Positions 17,421 through 26,739 of a stretch of DNA of 64,000 nt are shown here, piece after piece. The DNA is taken from contig NZ_LMJB01000007.1 in NCBI RefSeq assembly GCF_001429765.1, positions 122,780 through 186,779 of the forward strand. The letters run 5' to 3'. The stretch's first letter is position 1. Every line of letters begins with the position of its first letter. A model generated the notes under the pieces. That model did not search any database and was not told where the DNA came from. It worked only from the letters and a program-made list of their open reading frames with translations. The stretch is from Flavobacterium sp. Root901. Its GTDB lineage: Bacteria; Bacteroidota; Bacteroidia; Flavobacteriales; Flavobacteriaceae. Made by a program: the position numbers and the translations under genes.

Positions 17421-19844
17421 TTAATTTACTTTAACTTCAATTGTTGAAGCTGGCAAATTAGCAGTCGTAGCTTTCAACTGAATTTTCTCTTTCTTCCCAT
17501 TCGACTGAATAATCGCAATACATTTTCCATTAAACAATTTACAGGAATTCGCTTTAAATGAATCCAGATTCGCCTGATAACCATTATCAACGCCAACCAA
17601 TTTTCCTCCGCCGGAAACTTCAAAATTAATTAAATCCATTGCGTTTGGAAGCATATTTCCGTCTTTGTCAACTAATGAAACGGTTACATAAACCAAATCA
17701 TATGTATCGTTTTTAATTGTGGTTTTATCGGCTTTCAAATCAATTTTTGAAGCTTCTCCAGCCGTTTTGATTTCCTTTTCTAAAACTACTTTTCCATCCT
17801 TTCTGGAAACGGCTTTTAAAGTTCCCAGTTCGAATTTCACTTTCCATGAAATGTGTAAATCATCATTTTGTTTTGATTTTTTTCCGAGAGATTTTCCGTT
17901 TAAGAATAATTCCACTTCATCTGCATTATTGTAATACGCCCAAACCTCTACTTCCTGATCTTTTTTCCAGTTCCAATGCGGGAAAATATACAAAACGTCT
18001 TTCTTCGACCATTCGCTTTGGTACATATAATACACATCTTTTGGAAGTCCGGCCAAATCGACAATACCGAAATACGAACTTCTTGCCGGATATGGGTACG
18101 GATCTGGTTCACCGATATAATCGAAACCAGTCCAGATAAAAGTTCCCGCCATAAAATCCTGTTTCTTGATCGTTTTCCAGTTTTCTTCGTGCGTTGCACC
18201 CCAATACGATTTCACCTGATCGTAAGCCGAAACGGTCCAGTCTACATTTCCGTCAAACGGAGCGCCATGTTTTGTTGGCCACGCTTTAATTCCATCCGGA
18301 GCATCATAATGTCCGCGCGTTTCCAAAGCCGAAACACTTTCTGATGCCAGTATTTTTTGTCCTTTAAATTTCGTTGGAAAATCTTTATAATCTTCATGTT
18401 TGTAATTGAATCCCAAAAGATCCAAAGCGCCCGATTGGTAAATAAAGTTTTTCTCAATTACATTTTCCGTCAAAGCGGAAGTTACGGGACGGGTTGTATC
18501 TAAAGATTTTACGATTTTAGCCAATTCTCTCGTAATTGCAATTCCGGTTGAATCGAATTGCTCACGGATTTCGTTACCAATACTCCACATTATAACCGAT
18601 GGATGATTACGGTCTCTTTTTATAAAATCTTCTAAATCCTGTTTGTGCCACGCATCCCAGTCTTTGTGGTAATCGTTGGTTACTTTTTTCTTTTTCCAGA
18701 CATCAAAAGCTTCGTCCTGAACAATGAAACCCATTTCGTCGCACAATTGCATCATTTCCAAAGAATGCGGATTATGAGACATCCTGATCGCATTCACACC
18801 CATTTCTTTCATCAAAGTGAGTTTTCTGTGAACAGCGTGAATATTTTCAACTGCACCCAAAGCACCATTATCATGATGCAGACAAACTCCTAATATTTTT
18901 GTCGGAACACCATTTAAAGAAAATCCTTTTTCAGCATCAAAATTGAAATAACGGAATCCTAAAGGAGTTTCGTAATTGTCCACCAATTTCGATTTCTCGT
19001 ACACTTTTGTAACCACTTTATACAAATACGGATTCTCAGTATTCCATAATTTTGGCTGTTTTATTTCCAGATTGTGAACTTTTTTCTCAGAAGTTTTAGC
19101 GCCAATTTTTTCTGTTGAAGTGAAAGTTGCAACTTCTTTATTATCAGCATTTACAATTGAAGTAACCAGTTTAAACTCTTTTGCAGAACTATTATTATTA
19201 TCAATCGTAACTTCCACATTTACTTTTGATTTTTCTGCTGAAACTTCCGGAGTTGTAACAAAAGTGCCCCACTTCCCTACATGCAGTTTTTCGCTTGCTA
19301 CTAATCGAACGTTTCTGTAAATACCAGAACCGGTGTACCAGCGTGAATTTGGCTGGGCATCATTATCGACCTTTACGGCAATAATATTCGACTTTCCAAA
19401 ATTCAAATAGGGCGTTAAATCATATCCAAAAGAAATATATCCGTTCGGACGTATTCCTAATGATTTTCCATTGATGAAAACTTCGCTATTCTTAAAAACA
19501 CCGTCAAATTCAATAGAAACCGTTTTGTTTTTCCAGTTCGCAGGAATCGTAAATAGTTTGCGGTACCAGCCTTTTCCGGCAGGTAAAAAGCCTTGCGCTT
19601 GTTTGGTTTTACTGTCTTTATCAAAAGGCAATTCGATACTCCAGTCGTGCGGTAATTGAAGCACTCTCCAGTCTGATGCATTGTAATTTGCATTTATAGC
19701 TTCTGGGTAATCACCTAGTTTGAAGTTCCAGTTTTTATTAAAATCTTCTACAATTCTGACTTGTTTTTGGGCAAAAATTATTGTAGAAAATAATGCAATT
19801 GCTACAATTGAAATTTTTTGAAAAATGTTTTTATGCTTAATCAT
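17421..19844 (-). CDS. Glycoside hydrolase family 2 (beta-galactosidase-like)
   Basis: About 807 residues from ATG 19844. A GTG 33 bp upstream is in frame, but the ATG gives a standard signal peptide MIKHKNIFQKISIVAIALF ending FAQ. Domains are the GH2 sugar-binding jelly roll (LPHDWSIELPF, GWYRKLF), an Ig-like sandwich, and a TIM barrel (from about residue 320). The acid/base Glu lies in WSIGNEI and the nucleophile Glu in ILASESVS. A DUF4982-like module (EVEVWAYYNNADEVELFLNG) and a C-terminal Ig-like domain follow. Retaining exo-cleavage of beta-galactosides (or beta-glucuronides) from pectin side chains is likely. Specificity cannot be read from sequence. It is the last gene of the PUL transcript. 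Confidence 0.88.
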   Translation of the reverse strand: MIKHKNIFQKISIVAIALFSTIIFAQKQVRIVEDFNKNWNFKLGDYPEAINANYNASDWRVLQLPHDWSIELPFDKDSKTKQAQGFLPAGKGWYRKLFTIPANWKNKTVSIEFDGVFKNSEVFINGKSLGIRPNGYISFGYDLTPYLNFGKSNIIAVKVDNDAQPNSRWYTGSGIYRNVRLVASEKLHVGKWGTFVTTPEVSAEKSKVNVEVTIDNNNSSAKEFKLVTSIVNADNKEVATFTSTEKIGAKTSEKKVHNLEIKQPKLWNTENPYLYKVVTKVYEKSKLVDNYETPLGFRYFNFDAEKGFSLNGVPTKILGVCLHHDNGALGAVENIHAVHRKLTLMKEMGVNAIRMSHNPHSLEMMQLCDEMGFIVQDEAFDVWKKKKVTNDYHKDWDAWHKQDLEDFIKRDRNHPSVIMWSIGNEIREQFDSTGIAITRELAKIVKSLDTTRPVTSALTENVIEKNFIYQSGALDLLGFNYKHEDYKDFPTKFKGQKILASESVSALETRGHYDAPDGIKAWPTKHGAPFDGNVDWTVSAYDQVKSYWGATHEENWKTIKKQDFMAGTFIWTGFDYIGEPDPYPYPARSSYFGIVDLAGLPKDVYYMYQSEWSKKDVLYIFPHWNWKKDQEVEVWAYYNNADEVELFLNGKSLGKKSKQNDDLHISWKVKFELGTLKAVSRKDGKVVLEKEIKTAGEASKIDLKADKTTIKNDTYDLVYVTVSLVDKDGNMLPNAMDLINFEVSGGGKLVGVDNGYQANLDSFKANSCKLFNGKCIAIIQSNGKKEKIQLKATTANLPASTIEVKVN

Positions 19845-19898
19845 AAATATGTTTTTATCTAATCTAAATTCTTTCACAAATTAATTCCGAACGTTTCC

Positions 19899-19972
19899 GT
19901 AGAGACGCACTGCAGTGCGTCTAACATACAGTATGACATTTGGAACGTAGACGCACTGCGGTGCGTCTCTAC
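19899..19972. repeat. Inverted repeat, GAGACGCACTGCAGTGCGTC family (R8)
   Basis: Arms 19899-19923 and 19948-19972 are 25 bp each with one mismatch. Each arm is itself palindromic (GACGCACTGCAGTGCGTC), so it can form one long or two short hairpins. It fills the gap between the two GH2 genes. Confidence 0.85.
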
Positions 19973-20016
19973 AATGAAAATCTTTGCGACTCTGCGTCTT
20001 TGGGAGATTATTTTTT

Positions 20017-23000
20017 TTATTGAAACTCAAAATTATCGATCAACAACCCTTTCAAATCATCTCCTTCCAAAGTGATTTTATAAGTTCCCGCGTTGATATA
20101 ACCTCCTGATGTTGTGTTTAAAACCTTCCATTTTTCTGATGAAGGAAAGAATTCAATCGCATCGTTTCGCATTAAAATTCCGTACGCATCTTCCATTTTG
20201 AATTTTACTTTTAATGGCGTTTCATTTCGGTTCATAAAACGGAAACGCATTAAATAAATTCCGGCAACTCCGGGTTTTACTTCAAACTCAATGCTGTTAT
20301 TCGTTTTCTTCGTAAATTCGACATAATCAGCTTTTTTGAAATTGCCCTTTTCTATTCCTTCTCCGGTTGTTTTTGTTTTTTCTGCTTCGATGATTACGAC
20401 AGGTCTAGAATCGTCTTTTTCGCCCATATCGTACGTTGGAACGACTGCGATCGAAGTTGTTGTTTCTGAATTATCAAAAGCAACTTTCTCGCCTTTTTTT
20501 ACTTTTTTAGTAAAAACCTCAAAAGTAGTTCCAGCAATGTTTTTTGCTTTTTCTTCTATTTTTTTATAATCCGAAAGCAAGTTTAAAGATTTAATTTTAT
20601 TATCAACTAAAAAATAAATATTCGATTCTTCTTTTGCTGTAAACGAACCTGAACTTTTCGAATCTGTTGAAAACTGAATGAAATCAGCACCAAAAACTTC
20701 AGAAGGTAATTTGGTAAATTGAATTTCTGAGTTTACGAATTGTTTTGAATTGATATCCAGCCACGAAGCAATTTTAAAATCTCTGGAATCTAAACTTACA
20801 TTTTGAATATTTCTAGCCGATTCCTCAGCAGGTCTTGCGTGATAATCTTTTGTCGCGATAGCAATTGCCGAAATAATCGCTTGTCCGACTTTTACATTTG
20901 GAAACGAAATTTTAATTTTCCCTCCAACACTTTTTACTTTCAAGGTTTTCTTTAAAGCATTATCGTGTCCCGCTTCCGCCCAAATATCGAAATCTTTTAA
21001 AACCACATTATCGTTAACTGCCACATCAAACAAACGCCAGCCTTTGCAATCCATACCGCCGCCTGTTCCATACCACGGTTCTGTGAAATACAATTCAATT
21101 ACATATTCTCCATCCGGTGCAGGAAATTCATAACTTAATTTATCTACTCCGTATCTGAAAGTCTGAAATAAAGTTTGGTCTTTTGTTCCGTTTACGGGAT
21201 CAAAACTGCTTCTTTGGCTGGCAAAAAAGTCAGGAAGTTTTTCAAAATTATCTGTCCACGATAAAGAACCCCACGTATTTTTCCCGCTTTTGTGTGTATC
21301 GGTTAACCAAGTATTTCCGTTGCTATCTGTAAATTCTGAACCACCGCAATTTACTCTGTAAATGTAATTTAAACCACTTTTTGCTTTTAGAATATCGGTT
21401 TTATTTGGCGTTAAAGCTTCTAAATTCGGCGCTTTCGGAAGAGTATTCAAAACAATATAATCTTTGGCAACTGCTTTTCCGTTTACGTAACCAACGGCAA
21501 ATAAAACATTGTATTGAACGTTTACATTATTAAACTGAAAATGCTTGCCAATTCCCGGATTTTTTAGTTTTCCTAATGACATTTTATTGACATCATTAAA
21601 CAATTCGACTTCGTCACAATTCGAGTAAATATCGATTCCGTTTTTGATTCCTGCACTTTCCCAACGACTTGGCCAGGTATGCGAAACGATATATACCATC
21701 GGATTAGTTTTGTTCGAAACATAATTGGCGCGGTACATATAATACGCATCCAGCGGTTCGCCCCAAATGGTAAAAAGTCCTTTGTAATTTACGGGTCCGA
21801 CTTTGTCTATATCTCTAAATCCTTCCCCGTTTTGTACGCGTCCCGGATTTTCATGCGAAGCAAAAAGCCAGTTGAATTGTCCCGCAATTTTATCACGAAC
21901 CGATTCGGCCTCGCGGACTTTAATTTCCATTAATTGAGAAAAACGGTTTTCGCTCAACGTTCCTTTTTGGTCAAATTCGCCCTCGGTATGTAAATCTGCC
22001 GAACGCCACGCACCATATTCGCCGTTTAATAATTGCGTTGTCATTTCTAAATGATACTTTAACGGATCTCCGCCATAGGTTCCAGACCAGTTTTGCACGA
22101 CGTTCCAGTCTGTTCCTTCTCCTCCGTTGCAAGTTGTTACAATTCTCTGTTTATCGGATAACGGATCCATTTCACGAATGATTTTAGTGCATTCTTCGGC
22201 AAATGCTGCCGGAATTGTACTTTCATTCTGTAATCCCCACATTACAACTGAAGGACTGTTTCTGCGTTCTTTAATCCACTCGCGTAAAAGGGTTTTGAAA
22301 TTTTCTTTGAATTCAGGTGTGTCGTACCATATATGTGCCGAAAACTGACTCCAGAATAAGATTCCGTTTTCATCTAATGCTGCCTGATATAATAAATTAT
22401 GAGGTTGATGTGCTTCTCTAAAAGCATTAAATCCAGCCGTTTTAATTTGTTCAATTCTGGCATGAATTTGTTCGTCTGAAAACGCGTGACTATTCCCAAT
22501 CTGATGCTCATATTCGCAGACACCATTTATAAAAACTGGTTCATCATTAATAAAAAAACGATTGTCTTTTCCGTCACGACTCACCGGCCAGCTCACCCAA
22601 CGGATTCCGTAAGGCGTTGTTAGCTGATCAATTATTTTTCCGTTCTCATAAACTGAAGTTACCAGTTTATATAAATACGGATTGGATGGCGACCATAATT
22701 TCGGATTTTCAATTTCCGGAAGTGTTTGTGTTATTTCTTTTGTTTCTCCTGAAACGTTTTTGATGTCTGTTTTTTTGATCACAACTTTCTTTCCTGAAGC
22801 ATCAAAAAGAATATTTTCAATGGTTACATTTCGGTCTAAAGATCCGTAATTTTTGATTTCTGTTGTAGTATGAAGAATTGCTTTCTGTTTAGAAACCGAT
22901 TTATCATTCCAAATATGAACGCCAAAAGGCTCTATTCTGACATCGTTTGTAATGACTAAAGAAACAGGTCTGAAAATCCCCATTGGCTGTGAACCTTCTG

Positions 23001-23532
23001 AGAATCCCCATTCGCCCGAACAGCCACCGCAAACCCACGGAAGATCGGCAATAAAAGAGGGATGCGAGGCTTTTACTAAAATCTGATTTTCTTTATCGAA
23101 AGAAACTGCGTTGGTAATTTCTAAGGTAAAAGTCGTTCTTCCGCCTTTGTGCTGACCTACTTTTTTACCGTTTACCCAAACATCTGCATACGAACTTACG
23201 CCTTCAAAAAAAAGGAAGAGTTTTTTAGCAACCGCAGATTTATCAAGTTTTAAAGTTTTTTTGTACCAGGCTGTACCGTGTAAATTTCCATGTTTTGTTC
23301 TTCTGAAACCATAATACTGATCCCAATTGTGAGGCACACTTACCTTTTGCCAATTGGAATCAGTTTTTGGATTTTCTACAAAATCTTCTTCTTTCAGCGG
23401 AAGATTATCCAGCATTACGGTCTCCCAAGATGAATTCAGCGAAATTTCTTTACGTACTGAACTTTTGCCCTGACTCCAAACAGTGCAAAAACCTGAGAAA
23501 AAACAAAAAATAAAAAAAACTATTCTGTTCAT
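20017..23532 (-). CDS. Large GH2 enzyme with malectin and C-terminal carbohydrate-binding-like domains
   Basis: An 1171-residue exported protein (signal MNRIVFFIFCFFSGFCTVWSQ). Seen in order: GH2 jelly roll (VPHNWDQYYGF, GTAWYKK), an Ig-like domain, a TIM barrel with acid/base in MWGLQNES and nucleophile in LLNGEYGAW, a DUF4982-like strand region (CDEVELFND), a malectin domain (YRVNCGGSEFTDSNGNTW, about 690-860), and a C-terminal CBM6/35-like sandwich (IEAEKTKTTGEG, about 1040-1171). GH2 enzymes of this large type occur in rhamnogalacturonan loci of Bacteroides. The accessory domains suggest action on complex polymer or large oligosaccharide. The substrate linkage is not resolved. Confidence 0.88.
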   Translation of the reverse strand: MNRIVFFIFCFFSGFCTVWSQGKSSVRKEISLNSSWETVMLDNLPLKEEDFVENPKTDSNWQKVSVPHNWDQYYGFRRTKHGNLHGTAWYKKTLKLDKSAVAKKLFLFFEGVSSYADVWVNGKKVGQHKGGRTTFTLEITNAVSFDKENQILVKASHPSFIADLPWVCGGCSGEWGFSEGSQPMGIFRPVSLVITNDVRIEPFGVHIWNDKSVSKQKAILHTTTEIKNYGSLDRNVTIENILFDASGKKVVIKKTDIKNVSGETKEITQTLPEIENPKLWSPSNPYLYKLVTSVYENGKIIDQLTTPYGIRWVSWPVSRDGKDNRFFINDEPVFINGVCEYEHQIGNSHAFSDEQIHARIEQIKTAGFNAFREAHQPHNLLYQAALDENGILFWSQFSAHIWYDTPEFKENFKTLLREWIKERRNSPSVVMWGLQNESTIPAAFAEECTKIIREMDPLSDKQRIVTTCNGGEGTDWNVVQNWSGTYGGDPLKYHLEMTTQLLNGEYGAWRSADLHTEGEFDQKGTLSENRFSQLMEIKVREAESVRDKIAGQFNWLFASHENPGRVQNGEGFRDIDKVGPVNYKGLFTIWGEPLDAYYMYRANYVSNKTNPMVYIVSHTWPSRWESAGIKNGIDIYSNCDEVELFNDVNKMSLGKLKNPGIGKHFQFNNVNVQYNVLFAVGYVNGKAVAKDYIVLNTLPKAPNLEALTPNKTDILKAKSGLNYIYRVNCGGSEFTDSNGNTWLTDTHKSGKNTWGSLSWTDNFEKLPDFFASQRSSFDPVNGTKDQTLFQTFRYGVDKLSYEFPAPDGEYVIELYFTEPWYGTGGGMDCKGWRLFDVAVNDNVVLKDFDIWAEAGHDNALKKTLKVKSVGGKIKISFPNVKVGQAIISAIAIATKDYHARPAEESARNIQNVSLDSRDFKIASWLDINSKQFVNSEIQFTKLPSEVFGADFIQFSTDSKSSGSFTAKEESNIYFLVDNKIKSLNLLSDYKKIEEKAKNIAGTTFEVFTKKVKKGEKVAFDNSETTTSIAVVPTYDMGEKDDSRPVVIIEAEKTKTTGEGIEKGNFKKADYVEFTKKTNNSIEFEVKPGVAGIYLMRFRFMNRNETPLKVKFKMEDAYGILMRNDAIEFFPSSEKWKVLNTTSGGYINAGTYKITLEGDDLKGLLIDNFEFQ

Positions 23533-23550
23533 ATTTTTACCTTATTTCGT

Positions 23551-23633
23551 CCTGCAAGGTTTCCAAAACCTTGTAGGTCTGAATTTCGCAACGTTTAACT
23601 AAAACACCTACAAGGTTTTAGAAACCTTGCAGG
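23551..23633. repeat. Inverted repeat, CCTGCAAGGTTTCCAAAACC family (R5), copy 1
   Basis: Arms 23551-23578 and 23606-23633 are 28 bp each with one mismatch around a 27-bp core. A second copy with perfect arms lies at 44204-44290. Confidence 0.88.
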
Positions 23634-23660
23634 AGACGAAACGTTCTTGTAGGTCTGTTC

Positions 23661-23752
23661 GCGTGAGGGATGGCAGTGGAGCTCTTTTTTGAGGCAATTT
23701 TTCTTTGCCTCAAAAAAAGCGGGAACGTACAGCCCGACCCGGAGGGGCACGC
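23661..23752 (+). ncRNA. Structured RNA-like element, possibly Flavo-1 type
   Basis: Outer pairing GCGTG (23661-23665) with CACGC (23748-23752) encloses GAGGGAT, then a strong hairpin GAGGCAA/TTGCCTC with long T/A extensions (23681-23720), then GCCCGACCCGGAGGGGC. The layout resembles a multi-copy Bacteroidota intergenic RNA motif. I associate it with Flavo-1, but the name is from memory and was not searched. The plus-strand orientation is opposite to the PUL genes and is itself uncertain. Confidence 0.4.
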
Positions 23753-23766
23753 CCAAATTATCTTTA

Positions 23767-26496
23767 TTAATAAAACAACCAGTCTACAGCGCCTTTTTCT
23801 CCCGCATCGATGTACCCAACATCACGCGGTGTTATATTTTGATCTGCGTCGATGAAACCTAAAATTAATACTTTTCCTTTTCCTAAATCGAGTTTGTTTT
23901 CGCCTGGCTGGAACGTGTAGGTATGAATGTTTACACGTGGCAACTCTTTTAAATTGATGGCGCTTGCCAAAATTACTTCGGCCTGACCTTGTGAATTTCC
24001 TGAGGCATCGGTTTCTAAACTTGGCGGTAATAAAAATCGTTTCTGATCTGAATTGAAATATCCGACTACTAATTTAACCGCTTTTGTGTTTCTAAACTTC
24101 AAATGTGTTCCTTTTTCGTTCTGACCGTTTTCTGCGAATGAGAATCCTTTTAGGTTTTGCAGTTCAGGAGCAATTTTGATTAACTCAGAAATATCTGTTC
24201 CGTAAACTTTTGTTCCGGTTTTGACTAAATAAGTTCCCGGTTTTTCGTCGATGAAAGTTACATCTGCCGTTTTCCATGGTTTCCCTTCTTTGGTTTCGAT
24301 TTTACCATCTTTAGACGATTTCAGCTTTTCTAAATTTCTCTTGAAATTAGCCAATTCACGCTCGTAATGCGGTAATAATTCAGCCCAGGTTTTATTGTTT
24401 CCGTCGTCTCCTCCAATTGGGATTCGACGTTGCGCGGTCTGCATACTGTTTGCATAATAATAGGTATCTTTTGTCAGTTTTACCAATAATTCGTAATATT
24501 CGATGCTTTTTTCTAAATGAGGCAAAACTTTGTCTAAATCGGCAATGTCGTTGGAGTAACTATAACGCAAAACCAATAAGGCCGCTTTTACTTTTTCTGA
24601 AAAGAAATCAGCAAAAGCTTTATAGGCATGAATATCGTTTTTAAGGCGAGCAAATTCTTCTTTGTCTTTGGTTACGCCGGCTTCGGCTTTGTCGATGGCT
24701 TCAACAGCCAGTCTTCCGTGTTCTGTAATTTCGGTAATAATCTGCGTTGGAAGTTCGCCAGAATGCGGTTCTTTGTTCCATTCTTTTTTGGCATATTCTA
24801 AAAGCAATTCGCCCGCAGGTCCGCAAGATTCGTGGAATCCCGGATAAACTCTCCATTTTGACGGATTTACCAACTGGCTTTCGAACATTCCTAATAATAA
24901 GGTTTGACGATTTCCTTCTGTAATTCCGAAACGTCTTAAGGTTTTAGGAGCGATTTCGCCTGTTTCTTCATAGGCTTTTAAGATGTTGTTTGCTGATTCT
25001 GTATCAGTTCCGTATTTTGCAGCTAAGTCATTATCCCAGAATTTAACTTCTTCGTTTCGATCTCTTTTGCTGTCCCACGCATATCTTGCCCAAGCTTTGT
25101 ACCAAATCCAGTCGCGATCCATTTCTAGCAAACGCTCGCCAGTTTTGGTTTTATCGGCAGAATATGGCCAATCCCAATACGATGCCTGTGGATATAAGTG
25201 TAAAGCATTGGCTCCGTGAACGCTGTGCATTGCTTTTACGGTTTTTTGGATAAAATCTGGTGAACCGTATCTGAAAGGCTCTAAGTTGGCTAAAATGTGA
25301 ACGTTCTCAATATGAATTGATTTTAAAGCACTTAATTGTTTGTGCGTTTCCCCCCAAGGTCCGCCCGGCGTGTAAGTCGTTAACGATTCTCCTGTATATT
25401 TACTTTCGGTATATAAATTTTTGTATAATGGAAGCGATTTTTCCATCACCAAAGGTCCGTCTGTATCGTGCGAACGCAAAATAATCGGCGGTTCTTCTGT
25501 TTTTCCTAATGCCTGTAAACCATCGCGAACGCCCGGAATAATCGTTTTGGTAAACCATTCTACGTCGTCGTCTACAGTATTGATGGCTTCTCCCAAACAA
25601 ATCATTAACCCAACATTTGGATATTTTTCGATAAATGCTGCAATAGATTTTCTGGTATAATCAGACAATAAAGGCGTAATTGGTCGCGAACGATCCTGAG
25701 TTTTAATATTGTAATGTTCTGCAAAAGGCTTAGAAACGATAATATTGTAAAACATCTGAATTACCCAGATTCCTCTTTTGTTGGCTTCGACAGTTAAGAA
25801 TTTATAGATTTCTTCGTTCTTTTTGAAATCTTCGTCGCTAACTTCGACTGCAAACTGATATTCTTTTAATTTTACCAAAGAAGCAAACGGATGTCCGTTC
25901 CATAAATACAAAGAGTTCATGCGGTTTTCCACCAGCATATCCAAATACTTAATCCATAACGCTTTATCGTAAAACCACGGAAAAGTTTCTGGTGTGTATG
26001 GATATTCGTAAACATCACGTCCCGGAAGATAAACCGGTTTCTGCATTCCGATACAAGTGCCACGCAAAACCATTTCCGGACTGTCTTCGATATTGATTGC
26101 TGACGGAAGTGCGCCTGAAGTTTTAATACGGTCTACGAGTTCTAAAGCACCATACAAAGTTCCTGTTGCATCTGCTCCTTCAATATAAATTATATTTTTT
26201 TGAGTGCGGATTTGAAAACCTTCTTTTTTACTTAATTTACTATCGTCGATTTTGGCGTTTTTGGAGTTTTGTTTCCAAAAATCGGTTCCTTTTTCTCCAA
26301 TAACTATTACTTTGTCTTTTGAGCTTTTTAGTTTGTCGGCAGAAGCAACTTTAAAACCTTTTGAAGTCAAGGTTTCGGCTAATTTTTCTGCTCCAAATTT
26401 GGCTCTCGGCGAAGAGGCATCACTAACAATTGTGACATTCTGCGCTGTCGCGAAAGTGACATAACAACATAAAAAAAGTAAACTTAGGTATTTCAT
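23767..26496 (-). CDS. Exported GH67N-type glycoside hydrolase (alpha-glucuronidase-like, family uncertain)
   Basis: A 909-residue protein with signal peptide (ends TFATAQ, residue 19). The N-terminal domain (about 20-150) has the layout shared by GH67, GH115, GH20 and GH84 leader domains: VIVIGEKGTDFW, EGFQI, GTLYGALELVDRI. A probable TIM barrel follows (about 160-520), with YLDMLVENRMNSLYLWNGHP and WVIQMFYNII, and aromatic-rich YPQASYWDWPYSAD. The remainder is helical with a C-terminal beta domain. The hallmark catalytic motifs of GH67 (NHWDN type) and GH115 (GIFINDE type) were not found, so the alpha-glucuronidase label is weak. In this pectin locus it more likely removes a uronic acid or other side-chain sugar. 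Confidence 0.65.
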   Translation of the reverse strand: MKYLSLLFLCCYVTFATAQNVTIVSDASSPRAKFGAEKLAETLTSKGFKVASADKLKSSKDKVIVIGEKGTDFWKQNSKNAKIDDSKLSKKEGFQIRTQKNIIYIEGADATGTLYGALELVDRIKTSGALPSAINIEDSPEMVLRGTCIGMQKPVYLPGRDVYEYPYTPETFPWFYDKALWIKYLDMLVENRMNSLYLWNGHPFASLVKLKEYQFAVEVSDEDFKKNEEIYKFLTVEANKRGIWVIQMFYNIIVSKPFAEHYNIKTQDRSRPITPLLSDYTRKSIAAFIEKYPNVGLMICLGEAINTVDDDVEWFTKTIIPGVRDGLQALGKTEEPPIILRSHDTDGPLVMEKSLPLYKNLYTESKYTGESLTTYTPGGPWGETHKQLSALKSIHIENVHILANLEPFRYGSPDFIQKTVKAMHSVHGANALHLYPQASYWDWPYSADKTKTGERLLEMDRDWIWYKAWARYAWDSKRDRNEEVKFWDNDLAAKYGTDTESANNILKAYEETGEIAPKTLRRFGITEGNRQTLLLGMFESQLVNPSKWRVYPGFHESCGPAGELLLEYAKKEWNKEPHSGELPTQIITEITEHGRLAVEAIDKAEAGVTKDKEEFARLKNDIHAYKAFADFFSEKVKAALLVLRYSYSNDIADLDKVLPHLEKSIEYYELLVKLTKDTYYYANSMQTAQRRIPIGGDDGNNKTWAELLPHYERELANFKRNLEKLKSSKDGKIETKEGKPWKTADVTFIDEKPGTYLVKTGTKVYGTDISELIKIAPELQNLKGFSFAENGQNEKGTHLKFRNTKAVKLVVGYFNSDQKRFLLPPSLETDASGNSQGQAEVILASAINLKELPRVNIHTYTFQPGENKLDLGKGKVLILGFIDADQNITPRDVGYIDAGEKGAVDWLFY

Positions 26497-26541
26497 TGTA
26501 TTTTGGTTTTATTCTTGGCAATCAATATTTTTCATCCAGTT

Positions 26542-26644
26542 TGTCATTTCGACGAAGGAGAAATCTCCGCAAGTAACTCCAGAAAACTAAATCGACAATC
26601 TTTGACGAGCTTCTCGCGGAGATTTCTCGTTCCTCGGGATGACA
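26542..26644. repeat. Inverted repeat, TGTCATTTCGACGAAGGAG family (R3)
   Basis: Left arm 26542-26570 pairs with right arm 26616-26644, 29 bp with a few mismatches. The core has AGTAACTCC and CGAGCTTCT half-sites shared with the other R3 copies. Confidence 0.85.
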
Positions 26645-26663
26645 AAAAATGAGAATCTTTTTT

Positions 26664-26726
26664 TTGCCACAGATTAAAAGATTTTCACAGATTAAAAATC
26701 CTTTTAATCCTTTTAATCTGTGGCAA
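26664..26726. repeat. Inverted repeat, TTGCCACAGATTAAAAG family (R1)
   Basis: TTGCCACAGATTAAAAG (26664-26680) pairs with TTTTAATCTGTGGCAA (26711-26726). A second AATCCTTTTAATCC block lies inside. It directly follows an R3 element. Confidence 0.85.
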
Positions 26727-26739
26727 ATAATTTTATTTT

